Assembly: GCA_021736945.1 (NCBI GenBank)
Contig: JAIPEX010000003.1
Coordinates: 1-52,315, forward strand
DNA from: Halanaerobiales bacterium
GTDB taxonomy: Bacteria; Bacillota; Halanaerobiia; Halanaerobiales; M55B127
Direction: 5' to 3'
Length of the DNA stretch: 52,315 nucleotides
Each line of letters opens with the position of its first letter. Position 1 is the stretch's first letter. A program made the translations under genes and the position numbers. Below are positions 19,130-28,280 of this stretch, in pieces. Below the pieces are notes generated by a model. That model saw only the letters and a program-made list of their open reading frames with translations, was not told the origin of the DNA and ran no database searches.

Positions 19130-19456
19130 ATGCTTGAGCTTAATAAAGAAAATTTTGAATCTGAGGTTCTAGAATCAGAAGGAATTGTTGTTGTAGATTA
19201 TTGGAGTGATAATTGTGATCTTTGTTTAGATTTGATGCCTGATATTGAAAAATTAGCAGAAGAATATGGAGATAAGATAAAGTTTGCTAAACTAAATATC
19301 AAAGGTAATCGAAGATTAGCTATTGGACAGAAGGTATTGGGCTTACCCTCGATAGTATTTTATGAAGATGGTGAGAAACAAGAACATCTGAGTGGTGACG
19401 AACTGGAGCCTGAAGATATAGAAGAAGTACTTGATAAATATTATAAACAGGCTTAA
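19130..19456 (+). CDS. trxA: Thioredoxin (glycine-reductase associated, CDLC active site)
   Basis: VVVDYWSDNCDLCLDLMPDIEKLAEEYG, LGLPSIVFY. Confidence 0.88.
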   Translation: MLELNKENFESEVLESEGIVVVDYWSDNCDLCLDLMPDIEKLAEEYGDKIKFAKLNIKGNRRLAIGQKVLGLPSIVFYEDGEKQEHLSGDELEPEDIEEVLDKYYKQA

Positions 19457-19471
19457 GAAAGGAGGGAAGTT

Positions 19472-20758
19472 GTGAAATTAGAATTAGGTAAAGTTCAAAT
19501 TGATGATATCAGTTTTGGAAATTCCACAGAAATTAATAATAATGTACTTAACATTAATAAAGAGGAACTACTTGAAAATATTAATGGTAACGATGAAATA
19601 AAATCCATTGATATTCAATTAGTTAAACCTGGTGATAGTGTTCGTATTATACCTGTTAAGGATGTAATTGAACCTAGAATTAAGGTCGAAGGACCTGGTG
19701 GAGTCTTTCCAGGTGTTTTATCAGGGGAAGAAATTGTAGGATCTGGTAGAACATTGGCTTTAAAAGGTTGTGCAGTTGTAACAACGGGTAATATTGTTGG
19801 TTTCCAGGAAGGTATTATTGATATGAAAGGACCTGGAGCAGAATATACTCCTTTTTCTAAATTCAATAATATTGTAATTAACTGTGAAGTAAAAGATGAT
19901 GTTCCTCAACATGAACATGAAGAAATTGTAAGAATGGTTGGTCTTAAGGCTTCAACATATTTAGCAGAAGCAGCTAAGGAAGTAGAACCAGATACAGTAG
20001 AAGTATTTGAAAACAAACCATATTATGAAGCTGCGAATCAATATCCAGACTTACCTAAAGTAGGTTATGTTTATATGCTACAAAGTCAGGGATTACTACA
20101 TGATACCTATGTATATGGAGTTGATGCTAAAGAGATCCTACCCACCACTATTTCTCCTACTGAGATTATGGATGGTGCAATTATAAGTGGGAACTGTGTT
20201 TCCGCCTGTGATAAAAACGCTACATATGTTCACCAAAATAATCCCGTAATTGAAGATCTTTATGAAAGACATGGGAAAGACTTTAATTTCATCGGTATTA
20301 TAATAACTAATGAAAATGTAACACTAGCTGATAAAGAAAGATCTTCAAATTATACTGCCAAATTAGCAGAACAAATGGGTCTAGATGCCGCTATAGTTTC
20401 TGAAGAAGGTTTTGGTAATCCTGATGCAGACCTAATCATGAACTGCACAAAATTAGAAGATAAGGGAATTCAAACTGTACTTATTACTGACGAATATGCA
20501 GGAAGAGATGGCAGTTCTCAGTCCTTGGCAGATGCGGATCCCAAGGCTGATGCAGTAGTTACAGCAGGAAATGCTAATGAAGTAATTACCTTACCAAAAA
20601 TGGATAAGGTTATAGGATATAAAAAGACAGCAAATGTTATTGCTGGTGGATTTGATGGTAATATAGAAGAAGATGGCAGTATAACAGTTGAGATACAGGC
20701 AATTACAGGTTCCACTAATGAATTAGGTTTTAATAAGTTAACTACAAGAGATTATTAA
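19472..20758 (+). CDS. grdE: Glycine reductase component B alpha/beta proprotein
   Basis: 428 aa; IISGNCVSACDKNATYVHQNNPVI; between trxA and grdA. Confidence 0.92.
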   Translation: MKLELGKVQIDDISFGNSTEINNNVLNINKEELLENINGNDEIKSIDIQLVKPGDSVRIIPVKDVIEPRIKVEGPGGVFPGVLSGEEIVGSGRTLALKGCAVVTTGNIVGFQEGIIDMKGPGAEYTPFSKFNNIVINCEVKDDVPQHEHEEIVRMVGLKASTYLAEAAKEVEPDTVEVFENKPYYEAANQYPDLPKVGYVYMLQSQGLLHDTYVYGVDAKEILPTTISPTEIMDGAIISGNCVSACDKNATYVHQNNPVIEDLYERHGKDFNFIGIIITNENVTLADKERSSNYTAKLAEQMGLDAAIVSEEGFGNPDADLIMNCTKLEDKGIQTVLITDEYAGRDGSSQSLADADPKADAVVTAGNANEVITLPKMDKVIGYKKTANVIAGGFDGNIEEDGSITVEIQAITGSTNELGFNKLTTRDY

Positions 20759-20782
20759 AAAATTAACGGAGGTGCTAAAAGA

Positions 20783-21253
20783 ATGTTAGAAAATAAAAAA
20801 GTTGCTATTCTGGGAGATAGAGACGGAGTTCCCGGACCAGCTATAGAAGAATGTATAAAAACAACTGGAGCAGAAGTTGTTTTTACTACTACTGAATGTT
20901 TCGTCTGAACAAGCGCAGGCGCCATGGACTTGGAAAATCAGCAACGTGTTAAAGATTTAGCTGAAAAACACGGAAAGGAAAACCTAGTTGTTATTTTAGG
21001 TGGAGCAGAAGCAGAAGCTTCCGGCTTAGCCTGTGAAACAGTAACAAATGGTGATCCTACATTTGCAGGTCCATTGGCAGGAGTCCAGTTAGGACTCGCG
21101 TGTTATCATATTTTAGAACCTGAAGTCAAAGAAGAAGTAGATGCAGAGGTTTATGATGAACAGGTATCAATGATGGAAATGGTTTTAGATGTTGACGATA
21201 TTATTGAAGAAACTAAAAAATATAGGGAAATGTATTCTGAATATACCGAATAA
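20783..21253 (+). CDS. grdA: Glycine/sarcosine/betaine reductase selenoprotein A, copy 1 (Sec codon 42)
   Basis: [64 protein letters not shown]...; TGA 20906-20908 in frame with ATG 20783. Confidence 0.97.
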
Positions 21254-21283
21254 ATGTTCCCAATGAAAGGGGGCGTAAGATAA

Positions 21284-22591
21284 ATGGCAAAATATAAAAT
21301 TGTCCACTATTTAAACCAATTTTTTGGTCAAATTGGTGGAGAAGAGAAAGCTAATATTGCACCAAAAGTAAAAGACGGCTCAGTTGGGCCCGGTAATGCT
21401 TTCAATAATGCTTTAGGAGATAAAGCGGAAATAGTAAATACTATAATTTGTGGTGATAGTTATTTTAATGAAAATAAAGATGAAGTACAAACTATAATAA
21501 AAGAAAAGTTAAGTGAAATTAATCCTGACATGGTCATTGCTGGACCGGCTTTTAATGCAGGTCGCTATGGTATGGCATGTGGCGGTGTTGCAGAAGTTGC
21601 TCACGATTTAGATATACCTGTAGTATCTGGAATATATCCAGAGAATCCTGGTTATGATATGTATAAGCAATTTGCTTATTTTGTTGAAACAACTGATTCT
21701 GCTGCTGGTATGAGAACTGCCTTACCAAATATGGCCGAATTAGTTAAGACATATATAGAAAAAGAAGGAGAATTAGGTTTACCTGAAGAAGAAGGTTATT
21801 TACCCAGAGGTATTCGAAAAAATATCTTTGTAGATAAAAGAGGTTCTACACGAGCAGTAGATATGTTAGTAGCTAAATTACAGGAGAAAGAATTTAAATC
21901 AGAATATCCAATGCCTAACTTCGATAGAGTAGATCCAGTTGATCCTTTAGAAAATATAGAAGATGCCAAAATAGCTTTAGTTACTTCCGGAGGTATTGTA
22001 CCAAAAGGTAATCCGGATCATATAGAGTCTTCAAGTGCTTCAAAATTTGGCAAATACAGTATTAATGATATATATGAAATGACAGCAGAAACTCACGAAA
22101 CAGCACATGGAGGATATGATCCTGTATATGCTAATGAAGACCCTAACTGTGTACTTCCAGTTGATGTATTAAGAGATATGGAGAATGAAGGAAAAATTGG
22201 TAAACTCCATGATTACTATTATTCTACAGTAGGAAATGGTACTTCTGTAGCAAATGCAAAAGCATATGCCCAAGAAATCGCTCAAGAACTACAGGAGGAT
22301 GGAGTTCAGGCTGTAATACTCACTTCTACCTGAGGTACTTGCACACGTTGCGGAGCAACGATGGTTAAAGAGATTGAAAGAGCAGGTATTCCGGTAGTTC
22401 ATATTGCGACAGTAATACCAATTTCTAAAACTGTAGGAGCTAATAGAATAATACCAGCGGTAGCTATACCACATCCTTTAGGTGATCCTAAACTAGCTGA
22501 AGCTAAACAAAAGGAAATTAGAAGGATATTAGTTGAAAAGGCCTTAGATGCCTTACAAACACCTATTGATAATCAAACAGTTTTTGAATAA
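21284..22591 (+). CDS. grdB: Glycine reductase component B gamma, selenoprotein
   Basis: Track ORFs 21284-22333 and 22361-22591 joined across TGA 22331-22333: ILTST-U-GTCTRCGATMVKEIERAGIP; UxxCxxC motif; SECIS-like cgttgc-gga-gcaacg at 22346-22360. Confidence 0.96.
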
Positions 22592-22617
22592 AAAAACAAC
22601 ACAATATTATTTAGATG

Positions 22618-22648
22618 GACTGTAGTTAATTCTACAGTCCTTTTTTAA
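22618..22648 (+). terminator. Intrinsic terminator after grdB
   Basis: ggactgtagttaattctacagtcctttttt. Confidence 0.9.
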
Positions 22649-22724
22649 TTTTGCATTTAAAAAAGAAAAAATTTGTTAATTAGGGAGGATTTTTAGGATT
22701 TATATAGTATATTATATTAATAAC

Positions 22725-22737
22725 GAAACATTGTTCC
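22725..22737. promoter_or_regulatory. Candidate IclR-type operator gaaacattgttcc
   Basis: imperfect palindrome 34 bp upstream of the iclR-family start. Confidence 0.35.
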
Positions 22738-22770
22738 AATATTATAAACAAAATTGAGGAGGTAGAATTT

Positions 22771-23547
22771 ATGAGTAGTGATGAGGGCAATTATATTCAT
22801 TCTATTCAAAGAGCAGTGAAAGTTTTAGATTTGTTTGATAATGATGTTAAATATTTGGGAGTAACTGAAATAGCAAGGAATTTAGATCTAAATAAAAGTA
22901 CAGTTTACAGATTAGTTAATACACTAAAAAAGGAAGAACTATTAATACAGGAAGAAGATAGTAAAAAATACAGACTAGGATATAAAATACTGGATATTGC
23001 TAATAGAATGAGAAATCAATTAACTCATAATGATGCAGCGTTAGAGGAAATGAAGAAATTAAGAGATCAGACTGGAGAAGCTGTTTTACTCTCCGTTTAT
23101 ACTAATATAGGAGGGGTTTGTATAGAAAAAATTGATACTAAAAATGCAATTAAAGTTACTTCTAAGCCCGGCCATACAACTCCTCTTCACTGTGGAGCAA
23201 CAGGTAAAATTCTTTTAGCTTATGCAGAACAAGATGAAATTAATAGAGTTTTAGAAAAAGATCTAGAAAGTTATACTGAGAATTCAACTACTGATCAAGA
23301 AAAAGTACGTAAACAGCTTAAAGAAATTAGAGAACAGGGTTATGTAATTAGCTGGGGAGAAGTTGATAAAGGTGCTATAGGTATTGGCGCTCCCATTTTA
23401 GATGAGGATGGGAAGTTACTATATGGTTTAAGTTTAGTAGGTCCTGAAGATAGAATTAAATCAAATGGATTAGAAAAAACAATTGATATGGTTGTAAATT
23501 CTGCGGAAGAAATTTCGAGGAAGATCAATATGTTAGACTTTACTTAA
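22771..23547 (+). CDS. IclR family transcriptional regulator
   Basis: 258 aa; N-terminal wHTH SIQRAVKVLDLFDNDVKYLGVTEIARNLDLNKSTVYRLVNTL; C-terminal IclR effector domain. Confidence 0.92.
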   Translation: MSSDEGNYIHSIQRAVKVLDLFDNDVKYLGVTEIARNLDLNKSTVYRLVNTLKKEELLIQEEDSKKYRLGYKILDIANRMRNQLTHNDAALEEMKKLRDQTGEAVLLSVYTNIGGVCIEKIDTKNAIKVTSKPGHTTPLHCGATGKILLAYAEQDEINRVLEKDLESYTENSTTDQEKVRKQLKEIREQGYVISWGEVDKGAIGIGAPILDEDGKLLYGLSLVGPEDRIKSNGLEKTIDMVVNSAEEISRKINMLDFT

Positions 23548-23669
23548 AAATTTAAGTATATAATGGAGGTGATTGTCTAAAGGAGCAAAGTTAGTAGTTA
23601 GTAGTGAGTAGTGAATATTTTTTAATACTAGTATAATTAATAATAAAATACAAAAGGAGGAATTGAGTA

Positions 23670-24857
23670 GTGAGAAGTAGTGAAGATATTATTTATTTAG
23701 AAGACAAGTATGGTGCAGACAATTATAATCCATTACCGATTGTTATTTCAGAAGCTGAAGGAATTTGGGTTGAGGATCCGGAAGGTAATAGATATATTGA
23801 TATGTTAAGTAGTTATTCAGCAGTTAGTCATGGTCATAGTCATCCTGAAATTGTAAAAACATTAAAAGAACAATCAGAGAAGTTATCACTAACATCCAGA
23901 GCATTTTATAATAATCGATTAGGCTCATTTTATAAGAAATTAGCAGAAGTTACTGGTAAAGATATGTTTTTACCAATGAATACCGGTACTGAAGCAGTTG
24001 AAACTGCTTTAAAAATGGCTAGACGGTGGGGATATTATAAAAAAGGTATACCAGAAAACAAGGCAGAGATAATTACCTGTTCTAATAACTTTCACGGTCG
24101 AGCAATATCAATTATAACATTCAGCACTTCTGAAACATCACGTGATGGTTATGGTCCCTATGTACCGGGTTTTAAAGTTATAGAATATGGAAGTGTAGAA
24201 AAACTTAAAGAGGCAATTAATCCCAATACTGCAGCCTTTTTAGTGGAACCTATCCAAGGAGAAGGCGGTATTATAATTCCCCCCGATGGATATTTAAAAG
24301 AAGCATATGAGGTTTGTCAAGAAAATGATGTATTGTTTATGGCAGATGAAGTTCAGACTGGATTTGGGCGGACTGGAAAAATGTTTGGTTGTGATTGGGA
24401 AAATGTAACTCCTGATGTCTATATATTAGGTAAAGCCCTGGGAGGTGGAGTATTCCCCGTTTCTGCAGTAGGAGCAGATCAGGAGATTATGGAAGTTTTT
24501 GATCCTGGTTCACATGGTTCCACATTTGGAGGTAATCCATTAGGATCTGCGGTTGCTAAAAGAGCTATTGAATTACTTGAAGAAGAAAATATGGTTGAAA
24601 ATTCCAGGAAAATGGGTGAATATTTACTAAACAAATTAAAGGAAATTGATAACCCAGTAATTAAAGAAATTAGAGGCAGAGGCCTATTTATTGGTATTGA
24701 ATTAGAAGAAAAAGCCCGACCATATTGTAAAGAATTAAAGAAAAATGGAGTATTGGTCAAAGAAACCCATGGTAATATAATTAGAACTTTACCCCCTTTA
24801 ATTATAAATAAAGAAGAGGTTGATGAAGCAGTAAGAAGAATAAAGCAAGTGTTTTAA
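23670..24857 (+). CDS. rocD: Class III aminotransferase, ornithine aminotransferase-like
   Basis: 395 aa; [63 protein letters not shown]. Confidence 0.82.
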   Translation: MRSSEDIIYLEDKYGADNYNPLPIVISEAEGIWVEDPEGNRYIDMLSSYSAVSHGHSHPEIVKTLKEQSEKLSLTSRAFYNNRLGSFYKKLAEVTGKDMFLPMNTGTEAVETALKMARRWGYYKKGIPENKAEIITCSNNFHGRAISIITFSTSETSRDGYGPYVPGFKVIEYGSVEKLKEAINPNTAAFLVEPIQGEGGIIIPPDGYLKEAYEVCQENDVLFMADEVQTGFGRTGKMFGCDWENVTPDVYILGKALGGGVFPVSAVGADQEIMEVFDPGSHGSTFGGNPLGSAVAKRAIELLEEENMVENSRKMGEYLLNKLKEIDNPVIKEIRGRGLFIGIELEEKARPYCKELKKNGVLVKETHGNIIRTLPPLIINKEEVDEAVRRIKQVF

Positions 24858-24904
24858 TTAACTGTTTAATATTAATTATATTAAAATAAAATAAGCATAT
24901 TATT

Positions 24905-24940
24905 AAAGGACCTGTAGATATAGGGTCCTTTAATTTTTTT
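24905..24940 (+). terminator. Intrinsic terminator
   Basis: aaaggacctgtagatatagggtcctttaattttttt. Confidence 0.85.
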
Positions 24941-24972
24941 TATTTATATATAATTTTACCGAATAGGATACA

Positions 24973-25027
24973 TTGACAATTTAAAACCTGAGTGTTATAC
25001 TAAGATAAATAATACCCATGTGGGGTA
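24973..25027 (+). promoter_or_regulatory. Sigma-A promoter TTGACA-N17-TATACT with CsoR-like operator TACCCATGTGGGGTA
   Basis: ttgaca 24973-24978; tatact 24996-25001; TACCC-N5-GGGTA at 25013-25027. Confidence 0.6.
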
Positions 25028-25076
25028 TAAATACAGTCTAAGAATAATAGATTTAAAGTTCTCAGGAGGGGAATTT

Positions 25077-25625
25077 ATGTATAAATATATGAGTATATTT
25101 TTTATTGTATTTTTGATATTAATAATGGTTGGAGGTAGTGTTTTAGCACAACCTGGAATGGGTCCAATGGGTAATGGTCACATGATGGAATCTATAAGCA
25201 GTGAATATGAATTTTTAATAAAAATGATTCCTCATCATGAAGAAGCAGTTTATACTGCAAAAATTTTAAAAGAAAAGACTAATCGAGAAGAAATGAGAGA
25301 GTTTGCTGATAAAATTATAGAAACTCAAAGTAGAGAAATAGAACAAATGAATGAGTGGCTTGATAAATGGTATCCAAACAGAGAAAATTATTATGAATAT
25401 CAAGCAATGATGGGAAATTATGAAAATATAGAAGGTAATCAGTTAGACCAGGTATTTTTACAAGATATGATTTTTCATCATATGGCAGCAGTAATGATGT
25501 CTCAACAACTAATTGTAAATGGATTCGCAGAACATGAAGAAGTATATAATTTGGCATTGAGTATTAGAACCAATCAAAGAAATGAAATCTTCCAGATGAG
25601 AGAATGGCTTGGAAGTTGGTATTAA
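25077..25625 (+). CDS. DUF305 domain protein, secreted
   Basis: MYKYMSIFFIVFLIL...; FLIKMIPHHEEAVYTAKI and QDMIFHHMAAVMMSQQL paired His motifs. Confidence 0.85.
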   Translation: MYKYMSIFFIVFLILIMVGGSVLAQPGMGPMGNGHMMESISSEYEFLIKMIPHHEEAVYTAKILKEKTNREEMREFADKIIETQSREIEQMNEWLDKWYPNRENYYEYQAMMGNYENIEGNQLDQVFLQDMIFHHMAAVMMSQQLIVNGFAEHEEVYNLALSIRTNQRNEIFQMREWLGSWY

Positions 25626-25747
25626 TCTCAATAATATAAAAAATAATCATTCAACTTCATATTATCTTCATATTTATAATTTATTATATAATTAGTCAAT
25701 CAATTAACACATTAGTAAGAAAGTAAGAGTATTAGGAGGTAATAAAT

Positions 25748-26002
25748 ATGATGGGAATTGGATATGGAATGATGGGTGGAGGCGGTTTTTCTTTGTTGAT
25801 CTTCTTAGTAGTTATAGTTGCAGCATTCTTTTTGTTTAATAGCTATAATAGAAATAATCATCAAAGAAAAAACCCGCAAGAAATAAATAATTATAAAAGT
25901 ACAAACCAAGCAGCAGAAATGGCAAGAGAGAGATATGCAAAAGGTGAAATTTCTAAAGCAGAATTAAATGAAATATTAGATACTCTAAATAGAAGAGGCT
26001 AA
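25748..26002 (+). CDS. Small membrane protein with C-terminal SHOCT-like domain
   Basis: 84 aa; MMGIGYGMMGGGGF, TM, ARERYAKGEISKAELNEILDTL. Confidence 0.8.
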   Translation: MMGIGYGMMGGGGFSLLIFLVVIVAAFFLFNSYNRNNHQRKNPQEINNYKSTNQAAEMARERYAKGEISKAELNEILDTLNRRG

Positions 26003-26197
26003 TTTAAACGTAGTTTATTAGAGCTTAGATTCTATTTAAAATGGTTTTATTAGAATAGTTATGAAGTTCAGAACACAATCAGTTTAATCAATTATGAAAC
26101 GAATATAATTAATAAATATTAGACAAATAATTTTTATAGTTAGAACAAAGTGAAATCACAAAAAGATTAAATTAAATGAATATTTTCATTATTAAAG

Positions 26198-26239
26198 AGC
26201 AGAAATTTCCAAATTATTTGGAAATTCTGTTCTTTTTTT
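26198..26239 (+). terminator. Intrinsic terminator
   Basis: agcagaaatttccaaattatttggaaattctgttcttttttt. Confidence 0.85.
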
Positions 26240-26329
26240 ATGCAATAAATAATATTCAGAATATTTTATTAAATTTTTAATTGTTAAGATTATTGAATTG
26301 ACAGTAATCATAATTTTTTTAATTATTAA

Positions 26330-26384
26330 TTTCACAATCATGGTTGATATATAATCATGATTATGTTATTATAATATTGTGAAA
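26330..26384 (+). promoter_or_regulatory. Promoter TTGATA-N17-TATTAT with palindromes TAATCATGATTA (26352-26363) and CAATCATGGTTG (26335-26346)
   Basis: read directly; candidate repressor operators overlapping the -35 and in the spacer. Confidence 0.5.
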
Positions 26385-26414
26385 ATAAAAACGATTATGG
26401 AGGTGTAAGTTAAT

Positions 26415-26882
26415 ATGCTTAAAGGTAAAAAAGTCGCAATTTTAGGTGACAGAGATGGAGTACCTGGCCCTGCTATAAAAGAATGTATTGAATCAGCTGG
26501 AGCAGAAGTAGTGTTTACTACTACTGAATGTTTCGTCTGAACAAGCGCAGGTGCCATGGACTTGGAGAACCAACAACGTGTTAAAGATTTAGCTGAAAAA
26601 CACGGGAAGGAAAACCTTGTTGTTATATTGGGTGGAGCAGAAGCAGAAGCTTCCGGCTTAGCCTGTGAAACAGTAACAAATGGTGATCCTACATTTGCAG
26701 GTCCATTGGCAGGAGTCCAGTTAGGACTCGCGTGTTATCATATTTTAGAGCCAGAGATTAAAGAAGAGATAGATCCTGATGTTTACGATGAACAGGTTTC
26801 CATGATGGAAATGGTCTTAGATGTAGATGAAATCGCTGATGAAGTATCTACTTATCGTGGAAAGTATTCTGAATTTGCTTAA
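26415..26882 (+). CDS. grdA: Glycine/sarcosine/betaine reductase selenoprotein A, copy 2 (Sec codon 42)
   Basis: [56 protein letters not shown]...; TGA 26538-26540. Confidence 0.97.
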
Positions 26883-26935
26883 TTCCTACTGTTATTTATT
26901 AAACAATTTAATTTTAAGAAAAGAGGTGGACTAAG

Positions 26936-28261
26936 GTGAAACTAGAACTCGGTAATTTTCATGTAGAAGATATTGAGTTTGGAGATGAAACAACTTTCAA
27001 CGATGGTGTCTTAACTATTAATAAAGAAGAAGCACTGGAAGTTGTTTATAAAGATGAACATATCACTGAAGCTGATTTAAAAATAGTAAAACCCGGTGAT
27101 ATGGTCCGCCTGGTTCCGGTTAAAGAAGCAATTGAACCCCGTTATCGTGAAGAAGGGGGACCGGTATTTCCCGGTGTAACTGGTGATTTGATGCAGGCCG
27201 GTGATGGTAGGACACTTGCAATGAAAGATATGAGTGTACTTGTCGTCGGTAAACATTGGGGAGGATTCCAGGACGGTTTAATTGATATGGGAGGAGAAGG
27301 TGCTAAATATACATACTTCTCTCAGTTGAAAAATATTGTTTTAGTTGCTGATACTGATGAAGAATTTGAAAAACATGAGCAACAAAAGAAAAACCATGCC
27401 TTAAGATGGGCGGGTATGCGCTTATCAGAATATCTTGGTGAGACTTTGAAAGATCAAGAACCTGATGAAGTTGAATCTTACTTGTTAGATCCAATTACTA
27501 AAAGATCTGAGGATGTAAATTCACTTCCTAGTGTAGTAATGGTTATGCAGCCTCAATCCCAAATGGAAGAACCTGGTTATAATGATTTAAACTATGGTTG
27601 GGATACAAACAAAATGCTGCCAACTTTTATGCATCCTAATGAAGTATTAGATGGTGCTATGATTTCTGGTAGTTTTATGCCCTGTTCTTCAAAATGGTCA
27701 ACTTATGATTTTCAAAATTTTCCTTTAATTAAAAGACTATATAAAGAACATGGAGAAACTATAAACTTCTTAGGCATTATAATGTCTAACTTAAATGTTG
27801 CTATGGAACAAAAAGAAAGAGCAGCTCAATTTGTAGCTCAGATGGGTAAATCATTGGGTGCAGATGCAGCATTAGTAACTGAAGAAGGATATGGTAACCC
27901 AGATGCAGATTATGTTGGTTGTTTAGTTGCTTTAGAAGATGCTGGTATAAAAACTGTAGGAGTAAGTAATGAGGCCACTGGACGTGATGGTGGTTCACAG
28001 CCTCTAGTAACATTAGATCCCAAAGCAGATGCTTTAGTTTCAACAGGTAATGTATCTGATCTAATTGAATTACCTCCGATGGATACTGTAATTGGAGAAT
28101 TAGAAGCATTAGCTAGAGACGGTTTATCCGGAGGTTGGGAAGATGATGAAGTACTAGGCTCTTCAGTCAAAGAAGATGGTTCAATAATTATGGAAAATAA
28201 TTCTATGTTCTGTGGAGACCAAATTGCTGGTTGGTCCCCTAAAACAATGAAAGAATATTAA
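26936..28261 (+). CDS. grdI: Betaine (or sarcosine) reductase component B alpha/beta proprotein, GrdE paralogue
   Basis: 441 aa, GrdE/GrdG/GrdI family; betaine assignment inferred from adjacent BCCT transporter. Confidence 0.72.
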   Translation: MKLELGNFHVEDIEFGDETTFNDGVLTINKEEALEVVYKDEHITEADLKIVKPGDMVRLVPVKEAIEPRYREEGGPVFPGVTGDLMQAGDGRTLAMKDMSVLVVGKHWGGFQDGLIDMGGEGAKYTYFSQLKNIVLVADTDEEFEKHEQQKKNHALRWAGMRLSEYLGETLKDQEPDEVESYLLDPITKRSEDVNSLPSVVMVMQPQSQMEEPGYNDLNYGWDTNKMLPTFMHPNEVLDGAMISGSFMPCSSKWSTYDFQNFPLIKRLYKEHGETINFLGIIMSNLNVAMEQKERAAQFVAQMGKSLGADAALVTEEGYGNPDADYVGCLVALEDAGIKTVGVSNEATGRDGGSQPLVTLDPKADALVSTGNVSDLIELPPMDTVIGELEALARDGLSGGWEDDEVLGSSVKEDGSIIMENNSMFCGDQIAGWSPKTMKEY

Positions 28262-28280
28262 TACACGGGAGGTGAATTTG

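Noticed and set aside
20906-20908. TGA in grdA as a frameshift/pseudogene stop
   Set aside because: Occurs at the known Sec site (CFVUTSAGAM), repeated identically in copy 2, with selABC and selD present.
22334-22360. Gap between two track ORFs as a true gene break
   Set aside because: Continuous frame through TGA with UxxCxxC motif; same layout at 29331-29333.
27801-28109. 102-aa minus-strand ORF (MLLILQLQYPSEVIQ...)
   Set aside because: Low-complexity Leu/His/Gln antisense of grdI; several similar antisense ORFs (e.g. 9629-10105, 30661-30996, 32319-32549) were discarded for the same reason.
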